A DNA stretch of 42,925 nucleotides from Pseudomonas sp. RGM2987 (GCF_022952855.1 NZ_JALJDX010000178.1:1-42925), one strand, 5' to 3'; numbered from the stretch's first letter, positions 33,962-42,815 are shown. Made by a program: numbers and translations. Notes: a model not told the origin generated them from the sequence alone.

Positions 33962-35521
33962 CTAGGGTTGAACCTTGCCTACTTCGTACTCACGCAACTT
34001 GTTGGCAATCGTAGTGTGGGAAACCCCCAGCCGCTTGCCCAGCTGCCGGCTGCTGGGGTGTTCGGAATACAGGCGCTCCAACACCGCTTTTTCGAAGCGT
34101 CCGACGATTTCGTCCAAGTCACCTTCGAGGGAGAAGTCGCCAAGGGGTTGGCGCACGCCGTAATCCGGCAGGCGAATGTGCTCGGCCTTGACCTTACCGC
34201 CGTCGCACAGGGAAACCGCCTGGAACAGCACGTTTTCCAGCTGTCGGACGTTGCCCGGCCAATGGTAGTGACTGAGGCGTTCCATGGCCGCCGGGGCCAG
34301 TTTCGGCAGCGCACAGCCGATCTGGCGGCTGGCCTGGTCGAGAAAATGCTCCACCAGCGGCGTCAGTCCATCCAGGCATTCGCGCAGCGGCGGGATGTGC
34401 AGCGAAAGGACGTTCAAGCGGTGGTAGAGATCCTGACGGAATTCCCCCCGTGCGCAGAGTTCCGACAAGTCCACCTGGGTGGCGCAGATCACCCGCACAT
34501 CCAGGTACACCTCCTCATCACTGCCGACACGACGGAAGCAACCGTCCTGCAAAAAGCGCAGCAATTTCACCTGCAAGCGCGGGCTCATCTCCCCTACCCC
34601 GTCGAGAAACAGCGTGCCGCCCGCCGTCAGTTCCAACAGGCCGAGCTTGCCTTCGGCTCGTGCGCCTTCGAACGCCCCGGGGCCATAGCCGAACAATTCA
34701 GTCTCGGCCATGGATTCCGGCAGGCCGGCGCAGTTGAGCGCCATCAACGGCGACTGGCCTCGCGGGCTTGCCAGATGACAGGCTCTCGCCAGCAGCTCCT
34801 TGCCGGTACCGGTTTCGCCTTCTATCAATAGCGGCGCGTCCAGCGGCGCCATGCGCCGGGCCTCGCGGACCACCGCCGCCATGACCTTGGAGCTCTGGAA
34901 AATACTGTCGAAACCGCGCAGTTCCTGCTTGCGCACGTTATAGATACGCTCGCCCACCCGGTCGGCCCGATGCAGAGTCAGCACTGCGCCGGCCATGGCC
35001 TCGCTGTCGTCGTGCTCCGATTGCAGCGGGGCGATGTCAGCCAGGAACACATCGCCCTTGACCTTGACCCGCAGCCCGTTGATCCGCGACTGATTGGCCC
35101 GCACCAGCTCCGGCAGGTCGAAATCCTCGGCATAGCGCGACAGCGGAATGCCCGGCACCTCATCCACCCGCACCCCGAGCAACTGCGCGGCCGCCCGGTT
35201 GGCCGCAACGATCGAACCGCCCATGTCGATAGATAGCACCGGAAACTCTAGGGCGCCGAGCAAGGCGTTGAGCTCCATGTGCCGACGTTCGCTGGGCATC
35301 AATCCTACGCGCTTGACGCCAAACACCCCGGCGATGCCTTCGAACTTCGGGCGCAACGCCTGGAATTGAATGTTGATCAGGTTCGGGCAATGCAGATAGA
35401 TCGCGTTGCCATGCTCACCGCCGACTTCTCCACGGGCAACGTTGATGCCGTATTCGACCAGCAGGTTGAGGATATCGCGCAGGATGCCGATGCGGTTCTG
35501 GCAATGGACTTTGATGCGCAT
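33962..35521 (-). CDS. phhR: PhhR, TyrR-family regulator of aromatic amino-acid catabolism
   Basis: Regulator of 519 residues. An ACT-like domain (1-75, MRIKVHCQNRIGILRDIL) senses aromatic amino acids. A PAS domain spans about 80-190. The AAA+ domain has Walker A GETGTGKE (235-242), but where sigma-54 activators have GAFTGA it has PGAFEGA (281-287), as in TyrR and PhhR, which work with sigma-70. The C-terminal helix-turn-helix is at about 485-512 (LGKRLGVSHTTIANKLREY). The ATG at 35521 gives the usual PhhR length; upstream sequence is not similar to the family. It is divergent from phhA and binds boxes in the 426-bp gap between them. The downstream sugar operon is probably unrelated to it. 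Confidence 0.95.
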   Translation of the reverse strand: MRIKVHCQNRIGILRDILNLLVEYGINVARGEVGGEHGNAIYLHCPNLINIQFQALRPKFEGIAGVFGVKRVGLMPSERRHMELNALLGALEFPVLSIDMGGSIVAANRAAAQLLGVRVDEVPGIPLSRYAEDFDLPELVRANQSRINGLRVKVKGDVFLADIAPLQSEHDDSEAMAGAVLTLHRADRVGERIYNVRKQELRGFDSIFQSSKVMAAVVREARRMAPLDAPLLIEGETGTGKELLARACHLASPRGQSPLMALNCAGLPESMAETELFGYGPGAFEGARAEGKLGLLELTAGGTLFLDGVGEMSPRLQVKLLRFLQDGCFRRVGSDEEVYLDVRVICATQVDLSELCARGEFRQDLYHRLNVLSLHIPPLRECLDGLTPLVEHFLDQASRQIGCALPKLAPAAMERLSHYHWPGNVRQLENVLFQAVSLCDGGKVKAEHIRLPDYGVRQPLGDFSLEGDLDEIVGRFEKAVLERLYSEHPSSRQLGKRLGVSHTTIANKLREYEVGKVQP

Positions 35522-35575
35522 GGAAGGACCCGGATGTGTAGGAGAGACAAGGCGCGCCATTGAAGCCACCCACAT

Positions 35576-35673
35576 CCTGTGACGAGGGGATTTATCCCCG
35601 TTGGGCTGCGCAGCGGCCCCATTTTTTGGGGGCTGCTTCGCAGCCCAGCGGGGATAAATCCCCTCGCCACAGG
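35576..35673. repeat. REPIN in the phhR-phhA gap
   Basis: Inverted REP arms around a central hairpin (GCGCAGCGGCCCC and GGGGGCTGCTTCGC). Here the stem core is GAGGGGATTTATCCCC and GGGGATAAATCCCCTC, a variant of family B. It lies within the phhR upstream region. The rest of the 426-bp gap (35674-35947) holds the two PhhR-like boxes and the phhA leader with AGGAGA at 35937-35942. Confidence 0.85.
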
Positions 35674-35711
35674 GTTTGTGGTGCGACTTTTTATTGCGTA
35701 GCGCAATTAGT

Positions 35712-35729
35712 TGTCAAGATTATGTGACA
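35712..35729. promoter_or_regulatory. Candidate distal PhhR box
   Basis: TGTCAAGATTATGTGACA has perfect TGTCA/TGACA arms over 18 bp, the size of a TyrR/PhhR box (TGTAAA-N6-TTTACA), with two substitutions in the arms. It lies 73 bp (about seven helix turns) from the second box at 35785-35802. Confidence 0.5.
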
Positions 35730-35784
35730 GCTGTAGGCCGATTCCCACCCGAAAATGTCGATAACATTGCACCGCCGGTCTTAT

Positions 35785-35802
35785 CGTAACGAAAGCTTTA
35801 CA
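35785..35802. promoter_or_regulatory. Candidate proximal PhhR box
   Basis: CGTAAC, six bases, TTTACA: a close match to the TyrR/PhhR consensus TGTAAA-N6-TTTACA. The TTTACA arm could also act as a -35 hexamer with CATATA 18 bases downstream, a weak sigma-70 promoter for phhA. Confidence 0.65.
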
Positions 35803-35947
35803 AATTCTCCTTTCGTCGGCCATATAGGCTCGCAACACTCTGCTGCAAAGACCCTTGCCTCGGGTTATCTCTAATGCACCGCTGGACATAAAAACAAACA
35901 GCCTTTCTTCCGGTTTCAAGGCCGGGGAAAAACAGCAGGAGAGCAGC

Positions 35948-36733
35948 ATGAAGCAGACGCAGTACGTGGCCCGCGAGCCCGATGCGCAGGGTTTTATCGA
36001 CTACCCCGCCGAAGAACATGCGGTGTGGAACACGCTGATCACCCGCCAGCTGAAAGTCATCGAAGGCCGTGCGTGCCAGGAATACCTCGACGGCATCGAC
36101 AAGCTTGGCCTGCCCCACGACCGCATCCCGCAACTGGGCGAAATCAACAAAGTGCTGGGCGAGACCACCGGCTGGCAAGTCGCCCGGGTGCCGGCGCTGA
36201 TCCCTTTCCAGACCTTCTTCGAATTGCTCGCCAGCAAGCAGTTTCCGGTCGCGACTTTCATTCGCACCCGTGAAGAACTGGACTACCTGCAAGAGCCGGA
36301 CATTTTCCATGAGATCTTCGGCCACTGCCCATTGCTGACCAACCCCTGGTTCGCTGAATTTACCCACACCTACGGCAAACTCGGCCTACAGGCCTCCAAG
36401 GAAGAACGCGTGTATCTGGCGCGCCTGTACTGGATGACCATCGAGTTTGGCTTGGTGGACACCCCGCAAGGCCGGCGCATCTACGGCGGCGGCATCCTCT
36501 CGTCGCCCAGGGAAACCGTGTACTGCCTGTCGGACGAGCCGGAGCACCAGGCGTTCGATCCGTTGGAAGCCATGCGCACGCCGTATCGCATCGACATCCT
36601 CCAGCCGGTGTATTTCGTCCTGCCCGAGCTCAAGCGCCTGTTCGAGCTGGCCCATGAAGACATCATGGGCATGGTCAGGCGTGGCCGGGAACTGGGCCTG
36701 CATGCACCTAAATTTCCGCCGAAAGCTGCCTGA
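35948..36733 (+). CDS. phhA: Phenylalanine 4-hydroxylase
   Basis: Non-haem iron, tetrahydropterin-dependent enzyme of 261 residues converting phenylalanine to tyrosine. Iron ligands His121 and His126 lie in [11 protein letters not shown], Glu166 in [10 protein letters not shown]. The ATG at 35948 ([12 protein letters not shown]) has AGGAGA upstream; in-frame upstream codons lie in the leader. The length fits bacterial monomeric PhhA. Neighbours phhB and phhC recycle the pterin and begin tyrosine breakdown. It is regulated from the boxes at 35712-35802 by the divergent PhhR. Confidence 0.97.
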   Translation: MKQTQYVAREPDAQGFIDYPAEEHAVWNTLITRQLKVIEGRACQEYLDGIDKLGLPHDRIPQLGEINKVLGETTGWQVARVPALIPFQTFFELLASKQFPVATFIRTREELDYLQEPDIFHEIFGHCPLLTNPWFAEFTHTYGKLGLQASKEERVYLARLYWMTIEFGLVDTPQGRRIYGGGILSSPRETVYCLSDEPEHQAFDPLEAMRTPYRIDILQPVYFVLPELKRLFELAHEDIMGMVRRGRELGLHAPKFPPKAA

Positions 36734-36833
36734 ATGGCGTTTTTTGCTCTCAAGTGAGTCTGTTGCACCCCATAGCTTTGCTTTAGCGTGGGTGCCATCG
36801 ACGTTTTTCAAACATTCGATCCAGGAACACACC

Positions 36834-37190
36834 ATGAACGCTCTGAACCAAGCCCATTGCGAAGCCTGCCGCGCCGACGCCCCACAGGTCAGCGACGAAG
36901 AACTGCCGGTACTGATCAAGCAGATCCCGGACTGGAACATCGAAGTGCGCGACAGCGTGATGCAGTTGGAAAAGGTCTTCCTGTTCAAGAACTTCAAGCA
37001 CGCCCTGGCCTTCACCAACGCCGTCGGTGAAATCTCCGAGGCCGAAGGTCACCACCCGGGCCTGCTGACCGAGTGGGGCAAAGTCACCGTGACCTGGTGG
37101 AGCCACTCCATCAAGGGCCTGCACCGCAACGACTTCATCATGGCCGCGCGCACCAATGAAGTGGCCAAGACCGCCGAGGGCCGCAAGTAA
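36834..37190 (+). CDS. phhB: Pterin-4a-carbinolamine dehydratase
   Basis: Enzyme of 118 residues that dehydrates 4a-hydroxytetrahydrobiopterin so that PhhA can turn over. The family motif [11 protein letters not shown] (71-81) with His73 and His74 and the VTVTWWSHS block with His91 are intact. An N-terminal CEAC (9-12) is common in Pseudomonas copies. The ATG at 36834 has AGGA eight bases upstream. A 100-bp gap separates it from phhA; GCACCC and GGGTGC in that gap can pair ahead of a T-rich stretch, perhaps a weak attenuator. Its TAA overlaps the phhC ATG. Confidence 0.96.
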   Translation: MNALNQAHCEACRADAPQVSDEELPVLIKQIPDWNIEVRDSVMQLEKVFLFKNFKHALAFTNAVGEISEAEGHHPGLLTEWGKVTVTWWSHSIKGLHRNDFIMAARTNEVAKTAEGRK

Positions 37191-38383
37191 TGCATTTCGA
37201 CGCCATCGGCCGGGTACCCGGTGATCCGATCCTCGGCCTGATGGAGGCCTACGGGGCGGACAGCAATCCACTCAAGTTCGACCTGGGGGTGGGCGTCTAT
37301 AAGGACGCCCAGGGCCTGACGCCGATTCTTGAATCGGTGAAGCAGGCCGAACAGCGGCTGGTGGATCGCCAGACCACCAAGACCTATATCGGTGGTCACG
37401 GCGATGCTGCATTCGGCGGCTTGATCAATGAGCTGGTGCTGGGCGTTGGCTCAGAGCTGATCGCGCAAAAACGCGCTGGCGCTACCCAGACTCCGGGTGG
37501 CACCGGTGCCCTGCGCCTGAGCGCCGACTTCATCGCCCAGTGCCTGCCCGGGCGTGGCGTCTGGCTGAGCAACCCGACCTGGCCGATCCACGAAACCATC
37601 TTCGCCGCGGCCGGCGTCAAGGCCAGCCACTACCCCTACGTGGGTGCCGATAACCGCCTGGATTTCGAGGCGATGCTGGCGACCCTGGAACAAGTGCCGA
37701 AAGGCGATGTGGTACTGCTGCATGCCTGCTGCCACAACCCGACCGGTTTCGACCTGAGCCATGAGCAATGGCGCCAGGTGCTGGAAGTGGTGCGCAGTCG
37801 GGAACTGCTGCCACTGATCGACTTTGCCTATCAGGGCTTTGGCGATGGGTTGGAACAGGATGCCTGGGCGGTGCGGCTGTTTGCCGAGACGTTGCCGGAG
37901 GTGCTGGTCACCAGTTCCTGTTCGAAGAACTTCGGTCTGTACCGCGACCGCACTGGCGCACTGATCGTCTGCGCGAAGGACGCCGACAAGTTGCAGGATA
38001 TCCGCAGCCAGTTGGCCAACATCGCCCGGAATCTCTGGTCGACGCCGCCGGATCATGGCGCGGCGGTGGTGGCGACCATCCTCGGCGACGCACAGCTCAA
38101 AAGCCTGTGGGCCGACGAAGTACAGGCCATGCGCCTGCGCATCGCCCAGTTACGCAGCGGGCTGCTGGACGCCCTTGAGCCCCACGGGTTGCGCGAGCGC
38201 TTTGCCCATATCGGTGTGCAACGCGGAATGTTTTCCTACACGGGCCTTATGCCGGAGCAGGTCCGGCACCTGCGCGAACGTCACAGCGTGTACATGGTTG
38301 GCACGGGGCGGGCCAACGTGGCGGGTATCGACGCCACGCGCCTGGGCTTGCTGGCCGAGGCGATTGCAGACGTTTGTAGATAA
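37190..38383 (+). CDS. phhC: Aromatic amino-acid aminotransferase
   Basis: Class I PLP aminotransferase of 397 residues. Motifs: SNPTW (127-131), CHNPTG with Asn183, LIDFAYQG with Asp211 and Tyr214, and the PLP lysine Lys246 in SSCSKNFG. A C-terminal substrate-carboxylate arginine sits in GTGRANVAGI. It converts tyrosine to 4-hydroxyphenylpyruvate in the PhhABC pathway and also acts on phenylalanine. The start codon overlaps the phhB stop by one base (TAATG), so translation is coupled. A REPIN follows 15 bp after its stop and separates it from the convergent nitroreductase gene. Confidence 0.95.
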   Translation: MHFDAIGRVPGDPILGLMEAYGADSNPLKFDLGVGVYKDAQGLTPILESVKQAEQRLVDRQTTKTYIGGHGDAAFGGLINELVLGVGSELIAQKRAGATQTPGGTGALRLSADFIAQCLPGRGVWLSNPTWPIHETIFAAAGVKASHYPYVGADNRLDFEAMLATLEQVPKGDVVLLHACCHNPTGFDLSHEQWRQVLEVVRSRELLPLIDFAYQGFGDGLEQDAWAVRLFAETLPEVLVTSSCSKNFGLYRDRTGALIVCAKDADKLQDIRSQLANIARNLWSTPPDHGAAVVATILGDAQLKSLWADEVQAMRLRIAQLRSGLLDALEPHGLRERFAHIGVQRGMFSYTGLMPEQVRHLRERHSVYMVGTGRANVAGIDATRLGLLAEAIADVCR

Positions 38384-38398
38384 TAAAGACTGATCAAA

Positions 38399-38493
38399 CC
38401 CGTGGCGAGGGAGCTTGCTCCCGCTGGGCTGCGCAGCAGACCCATTTCTGCGGTTGCTTCGCACCCGAGCGGGAGCAAGCTCCCTCGCCACGG
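38399..38493. repeat. REPIN, family B, between phhC and the nitroreductase gene
   Basis: Inverted arms CCGTGGCGAGGGAGCTTGCT and AGCAAGCTCCCTCGCCACGG, nearly perfect, with an internal GGGCTGCGCAGCAGACCC loop region. It occupies most of the 151-bp gap between two convergent genes and probably acts as a bidirectional transcript boundary. Confidence 0.88.
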
Positions 38494-38534
38494 TGAATCA
38501 TGCATGCCGGAGGATGGAACGTTACCCTTCGAAT

Positions 38535-39098
38535 CTACGCCCCCGTCCACTCGCGGACGAAATCGGTGGTGTCTTCCTTCGGCGCGGTCCGCGCTTCTTT
38601 CTGCGGCGTACCGAGATAGAGAAACCCGATCACCTCCTCACCATCTTCAAGGCCAAGCCCCTTGGCCACGTGCGGCGAGTACGCCAGTTCACCGGTACGC
38701 CAGACCCCGCCCACCCCTTGGGCATAAGCCGCCAGTAGAATCCCATGGGCCGCGCAACCGGCTGCCAGCATCTGCTCGGCTTTCGGGACTTTGAAATGGT
38801 CCTGCAGACGGGCAATCACTACCACGACCAGCGGCGCCCGCAGCGGGCCATTCAGGGCCTTTTCCACCACGGCTTCGGGCACCAGCGGGTCGTTGAACCG
38901 CGCCGCTTCGGCCAGCAGCTCACCCATGCGATAGCGCGCCTCGCCTTCGACCGTCAGAAATCGCCAAGGCCGCAATTGGCCGTGGTCCGGCGCACGCATG
39001 GCGGCGGCGAACATGATCTCGCGCTGTTCTGGCGTAGGTGCCGGGTCCACCAGGCGCGGGACGGAAACACGGTTGAGCAAAGCGTCGAGAGCCTGCAT
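38535..39098 (-). CDS. YdjA-like nitroreductase family protein
   Basis: FMN-dependent NAD(P)H nitroreductase of 187 residues. Conserved blocks are RAPDHGQLRPWRF (35-47), which contacts FMN, and GAPQ-type C-terminal GFLYLGTPQ. The short length and the sequence LLNRVSVPRL fit the YdjA subgroup. The physiological substrate is unknown. It is convergent with phhC and divergent from trkH with a 164-bp gap. The ATG at 39098 is preceded by GGGAGG. Confidence 0.88.
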   Translation of the reverse strand: MQALDALLNRVSVPRLVDPAPTPEQREIMFAAAMRAPDHGQLRPWRFLTVEGEARYRMGELLAEAARFNDPLVPEAVVEKALNGPLRAPLVVVVIARLQDHFKVPKAEQMLAAGCAAHGILLAAYAQGVGGVWRTGELAYSPHVAKGLGLEDGEEVIGFLYLGTPQKEARTAPKEDTTDFVREWTGA

Positions 39099-39262
39099 CG
39101 GCCACCTCCCTGAAAAAATGTCCGGCTATTCTAGTGGCTGTACGGCGAGTTCGTTAGCGTAAATTGGAGCATCGATGCACACGCCAGTCGCGCCGGGCGC
39201 GGTTTACATGCCGCTGGCCGTGGGTAGAATGGCGCCCTTCCCTTTCAGCCCGAGCGGACTTC

Positions 39263-40717
39263 ATGGCGTTGCCGACCCTGCGGATCATTGGTTTCATCAT
39301 CGGCATCTTCCTGATCACCCTGGCGATCTTCATGGTCGTGCCCATGGCGACCCTGGTGGTCTTCGAGCGCACCCGCGACCTGCCATCGTTCCTTTGGTCG
39401 AGCATGATCACCTTCGTCGCAGGCGTAGCCCTGGTGCTGCCCGGACGCCCGGAACACGTGCACCTGCGCCCGCGAGACATGTACCTGCTGACCGTCAGCA
39501 GTTGGCTGGTGGTGTGCATCTTTGCCGCGCTGCCGTTCCTGCTGACCCAGCACATCAGCTACACCGATTCGTTCTTCGAAAGCATGTCGGGCATCACCGC
39601 CACGGGCGCCACGGTCCTGAGCGGCCTGGACACCATGTCCCCCGGCATCCTGATGTGGCGTTCGCTGTTGCACTGGCTCGGCGGTATCGGCTTCATCGGC
39701 ATGGCAGTGGCGATCCTGCCGCTGCTGCGCATCGGCGGCATGCGGCTGTTCCAGACCGAGTCATCGGACCGTTCGGAGAAAGTCATGCCCCGCTCGCACA
39801 TGGTGGCGCGGCTGATCGTGGCGTCCTACGTGGGCATTACGATTCTCGGCACGCTGGCGCTCTGGTGGGCCGGGATGAGTCTGTTCGACGCCATCAACCA
39901 TTCGATGTCCGCCATCTCCACCGGCGGTTTTTCCACTTCGGACTTGTCCCTGGCCAAATGGACCCAACCGGCGGTGCACTGGGTCGCCATTGTCATCATG
40001 ATCCTCGGCAGCCTGCCATTTGCCTTGTATGTCGCCATGCTGCGCGGGCATCGCCGGGCACTGATCAAGGACCAACAAGTCCAGGGCCTGATCGGCGTGC
40101 TGCTGGTGACCTGGCTGGTGCTCGGCACCTGGTACTGGGCGACCACCGACCTGCACTGGCTGGACGCCTTGCGGCACGTGGCGCTGAACGTGACATCGAT
40201 CGTCACCACCACCGGTTTCGCCCTGGGGGACTACAGCCTGTGGGGCAACTTCTCGCTGATGCTGTTCTTCTACCTGGGGTTCGTCGGCGGCTGCTCCGGC
40301 TCGACCGCCGGCGGGATCAAGATCTTCCGCTTCCAGGTCGCCTACATCCTGCTGCGGGCCAACCTCATGCAATTGATCCACCCACGCGCGGTGATCAAGC
40401 AGAAGTACAACGGTCACCGCCTCGACGAAGAAATCGTCCGTTCGATCCTGACGTTCTCGTTCTTCTTCGCCATCACCATCTGCGTGATCGCCCTGTTGCT
40501 GTCGCTGTTGGGCGTGGAATGGATGACCGCACTGACCGGTGCCGCCAGTACCGTGTCCGGCGTCGGTCCGGGGCTGGGGGAAACCATCGGCCCGGCCGGC
40601 AACTTCGCACCACTGCCGGATGCCGCCAAGTGGATCCTGTCGGCGGGCATGTTGCTGGGACGCCTGGAGATCATCACGGTGTTCGTGCTGTGTATCCCGG
40701 CGTTCTGGCGCCACTGA
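39263..40717 (+). CDS. trkH: TrkH-family potassium transporter
   Basis: Inner-membrane K+ uptake protein of 484 residues with about ten membrane segments. The four filter-like loops are visible: TATGA (112-116), STGGFS (219-224), TTTGF (315-319) and STVSGVGPG (429-437). It would work with a cytoplasmic TrkA regulator, not encoded here. The ATG at 39263 (MALPTLRIIGFIIG) places the first helix correctly; upstream in-frame sequence is arginine-rich and not family-like. Its last 44 bp overlap the 3-prime end of the convergent AraC-type gene, so the two cannot have a separate terminator between them. Confidence 0.93.
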   Translation: MALPTLRIIGFIIGIFLITLAIFMVVPMATLVVFERTRDLPSFLWSSMITFVAGVALVLPGRPEHVHLRPRDMYLLTVSSWLVVCIFAALPFLLTQHISYTDSFFESMSGITATGATVLSGLDTMSPGILMWRSLLHWLGGIGFIGMAVAILPLLRIGGMRLFQTESSDRSEKVMPRSHMVARLIVASYVGITILGTLALWWAGMSLFDAINHSMSAISTGGFSTSDLSLAKWTQPAVHWVAIVIMILGSLPFALYVAMLRGHRRALIKDQQVQGLIGVLLVTWLVLGTWYWATTDLHWLDALRHVALNVTSIVTTTGFALGDYSLWGNFSLMLFFYLGFVGGCSGSTAGGIKIFRFQVAYILLRANLMQLIHPRAVIKQKYNGHRLDEEIVRSILTFSFFFAITICVIALLLSLLGVEWMTALTGAASTVSGVGPGLGETIGPAGNFAPLPDAAKWILSAGMLLGRLEIITVFVLCIPAFWRH

Positions 40718-41735
40718 CCGGCTCAACCACATTCGCCAGTCGCGTCCGGTATTCGCCGGGCGTGGTGTCGAACCAACGACGAAAGGCCCGGAAAAAATTG
40801 CTCGGGTCGGCAAACCCCAACAGATAGGCGATCTCCAGCAGGGTCATGGCCGGTTGTGCCAGGTATTGCTCGGCCAGCTCCCGACGGGTGTCGTCGAGCA
40901 GGCTCTGGAAACTGGTGCCCTCTTCCTGCAAGCGCCGCTGCAAGGTGCGCTGGGACAAATGCAGGGTCTGTGCCACCACGTCACGCTTGGGCTCGCCCTG
41001 AGGCAGCAACCTACACAGCACCTGCCGCGCCTTGTGGGTCACGCGACTTTCCGAAAACCGCGCCAGGTACTCCCCGGCAAACCGATCGTGGAGCAGGGCC
41101 ATGGCCTCGTTGGCCGTAGGCAGCGGTGCTTCAATGTCGGCCCGTTCGAAGATCAAGGCATCCTGGGGCGCACCGAACACCAGCGGTGCGGGAAACGCCT
41201 GTCGATAAGGCACCAGGTCCAGGGGTTCGGTGCCTTGGAACAGCACCTTCACCGGGCGCAGGGCCCGGCCGGTCAGCCAGTTGCACAGGGCCAGCGCGCA
41301 GGCCAGCGATGCTTCGGCACTCTGCCGGGTAGGTGGCAGATGATCGCCGTGAACGGTCAGGATCAACCCGTAACCTTCCTCCAGCTGACGAAAACTCAAT
41401 TCTGCACTTTCGGCGATGATCCGCTGATAACGCACCAGCCGCTGGAAGCCTTCCAGCAGGGTGCGACTGGACATCAGGGCGTAACCCACCACATGAAATG
41501 ATGCCGGACGTGCCACTTTGCCCATGTTCAAGCCGATGGCCGGGTTGCCCGACAACTCCACCGCCCGTTGCCAGAGCCGCGTCATCGAATCCTGGGGAAA
41601 ACGCGCATCCGGATCGTCCAGCGCATCAAAGTCCAGCCCCAGCTGCTTGAACAGCAAACGGCAGTCGAGGCCGTCCATTTCCAGCGCCTTGACAATCCCC
41701 ATCGCCCAGCTTGAAGAAGTCGTTCGTTCGTGCAT
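40674..41735 (-). CDS. AraC-family transcriptional regulator
   Basis: Regulator of 353 residues. The N-terminal part (about 15-205) resembles the Arabinose_bd (OruR/ArgR-like) sensor domain with HVVGYALMSSRTLLEGF. The C-terminal double helix-turn-helix (about 235-335) contains LHLSQRTLQRRLQEEG and IAYLLGFADPSNFFRAFRRW with the AraC hallmark. Ligand and targets are unknown. It is divergent from the DUF962/HD pair with a 160-bp gap, so that pair is a plausible target. The C-terminal tail (about 14 residues) is encoded within trkH on the opposite strand. Confidence 0.9.
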   Translation of the reverse strand: MHERTTSSSWAMGIVKALEMDGLDCRLLFKQLGLDFDALDDPDARFPQDSMTRLWQRAVELSGNPAIGLNMGKVARPASFHVVGYALMSSRTLLEGFQRLVRYQRIIAESAELSFRQLEEGYGLILTVHGDHLPPTRQSAEASLACALALCNWLTGRALRPVKVLFQGTEPLDLVPYRQAFPAPLVFGAPQDALIFERADIEAPLPTANEAMALLHDRFAGEYLARFSESRVTHKARQVLCRLLPQGEPKRDVVAQTLHLSQRTLQRRLQEEGTSFQSLLDDTRRELAEQYLAQPAMTLLEIAYLLGFADPSNFFRAFRRWFDTTPGEYRTRLANVVEPVSGARTPGYTARTP

Positions 41736-41816
41736 GACGGTTTACTTGCATGACGAGCCGCAGGGTACGGCTGGATGATCGAAGGATACTAAAGTGGCGC
41801 CCATTGTCACTGGCCG

Positions 41817-41846
41817 TTGTGAATGATCGCTCTAGACTTCCATAAG
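41817..41846 (+). promoter_or_regulatory. Possible sigma-70 promoter of the DUF962/HD pair
   Basis: TTGTGA and CATAAG, 18 bases apart, each match four of six consensus positions and lie about 50 bp before the GTG of the DUF962 gene. Weak evidence. Confidence 0.3.
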
Positions 41847-41895
41847 CAAGCTCAATCTACTCGTCTCGACAACAACAACCACAGAGCCCGCAGTC

Positions 41896-42207
41896 GTGGA
41901 AAACACCAGACAATTCAACAGCTTCGCCGAGTTCTACCCGTATTACCTCAGCGAGCACGGCAACAGCACCTGCCGACGATTGCATTTCATCGGCACCTCC
42001 TTGGTCATCCTTATTTTCGCCTTGGCGCTCGTCATCGGTGGCGGCTGGTGGCTGATTACCCTGCCAGTCGCCGGCTATGGCTTCGCCTGGGTCGGGCATT
42101 TCTTCTTCGAAAAGAACCGTCCCGCCACCTTCCAGCATCCGTTCTACAGCCTGCTCGGCGATTTCGTCATGTACCGCGACATGCTGCTGGGCAAGGTTGC
42201 GTTCTAA
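41896..42207 (+). CDS. DUF962/Mpo1-like membrane protein
   Basis: Small protein of 103 residues. It begins at a GTG (41896; no in-frame ATG until near the end). The family pattern EHGNSTCRRLHFIGT (20-34) gives His21, Asn23 and His30, followed by two hydrophobic segments (about 33-62) and later His68 and His81 (WVGHFFFEKN, FQHPFYS). Yeast Mpo1 of this family is an Fe(II)-dependent dioxygenase in alpha-oxidation of 2-hydroxy fatty acids; the same histidines are conserved here. Bacterial roles are less clear. It is 20 bp upstream of the HD-domain gene, so the two are probably one transcript. Confidence 0.8.
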   Translation: MENTRQFNSFAEFYPYYLSEHGNSTCRRLHFIGTSLVILIFALALVIGGGWWLITLPVAGYGFAWVGHFFFEKNRPATFQHPFYSLLGDFVMYRDMLLGKVAF

Positions 42208-42227
42208 TCTCATGCAAAGGACTGTCA

Positions 42228-42815
42228 ATGAGCGCTCACGCAGGCTTTACGCACATGCAGGACGGCACCGGGGACGACTGGGCGATCATCGCGGCCGACT
42301 TCAGCACCTACGCACGCCAGTTGCCGGGTCGGATCCTGGCTCATCTGAAATTGCTGGACGGGGACTTCGGAGGGTTCCCGGTGGACCGCCTGACCCACTC
42401 CCTGCAAACCGCCACCCGCGCGTATCGGGACGGGCGTGACGAGGAATACGTGGTCTGCGCCCTGCTCCACGATATCGGCGATACGCTGGGCTCGTATAAC
42501 CACCCTGACATCGCGGCGGCGATCCTCAAGCCGTTCGTCAGTGCCGAAAACCTGTGGATGGTGGAGAAACACGGGATTTTCCAGGGTTATTACTTCTTCC
42601 ATCACCTGGGCATGGACCGGCACCTGCGCGAACAGTTTCGCGATCACCCGCAATACCAGGCGACCATCGATTTCTGCGCCTTTTACGACGCCGCAGCGTT
42701 CGATGCCGCCTACGACACCCTGCCGCTGAGCTTCTTCGAGCCGATGCTGCACAGGGTTTTCGCAGCGCCGAGGCAGTCGATCTACAAGGCGGCGATGGCG
42801 CAGCAACCGGCCTGA
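42228..42815 (+). CDS. HD-domain protein, PhnZ-like ligand pattern
   Basis: Protein of 195 residues. The ATG at 42228 has AAGGA upstream. Metal-ligand candidates: His57, His81-Asp82 (LLHDIGD), His92 (NHPDIAA), His115 (VEKHG) and Asp154 (FYDAAA). The spacing H-24-HD-10-H-23-H-39-D resembles the PhnZ/TmpB-type diiron oxygenases more than simple HD phosphohydrolases, which need only H-HD-D. Candidate reactions are oxidative cleavage or hydroxylation of a small organic substrate; alternatively it is a phosphohydrolase that kept extra histidines. Substrate unknown. The last codons run into the 24-bp tandem repeat at 42807-42878. Confidence 0.78.
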   Translation: MSAHAGFTHMQDGTGDDWAIIAADFSTYARQLPGRILAHLKLLDGDFGGFPVDRLTHSLQTATRAYRDGRDEEYVVCALLHDIGDTLGSYNHPDIAAAILKPFVSAENLWMVEKHGIFQGYYFFHHLGMDRHLREQFRDHPQYQATIDFCAFYDAAAFDAAYDTLPLSFFEPMLHRVFAAPRQSIYKAAMAQQPA

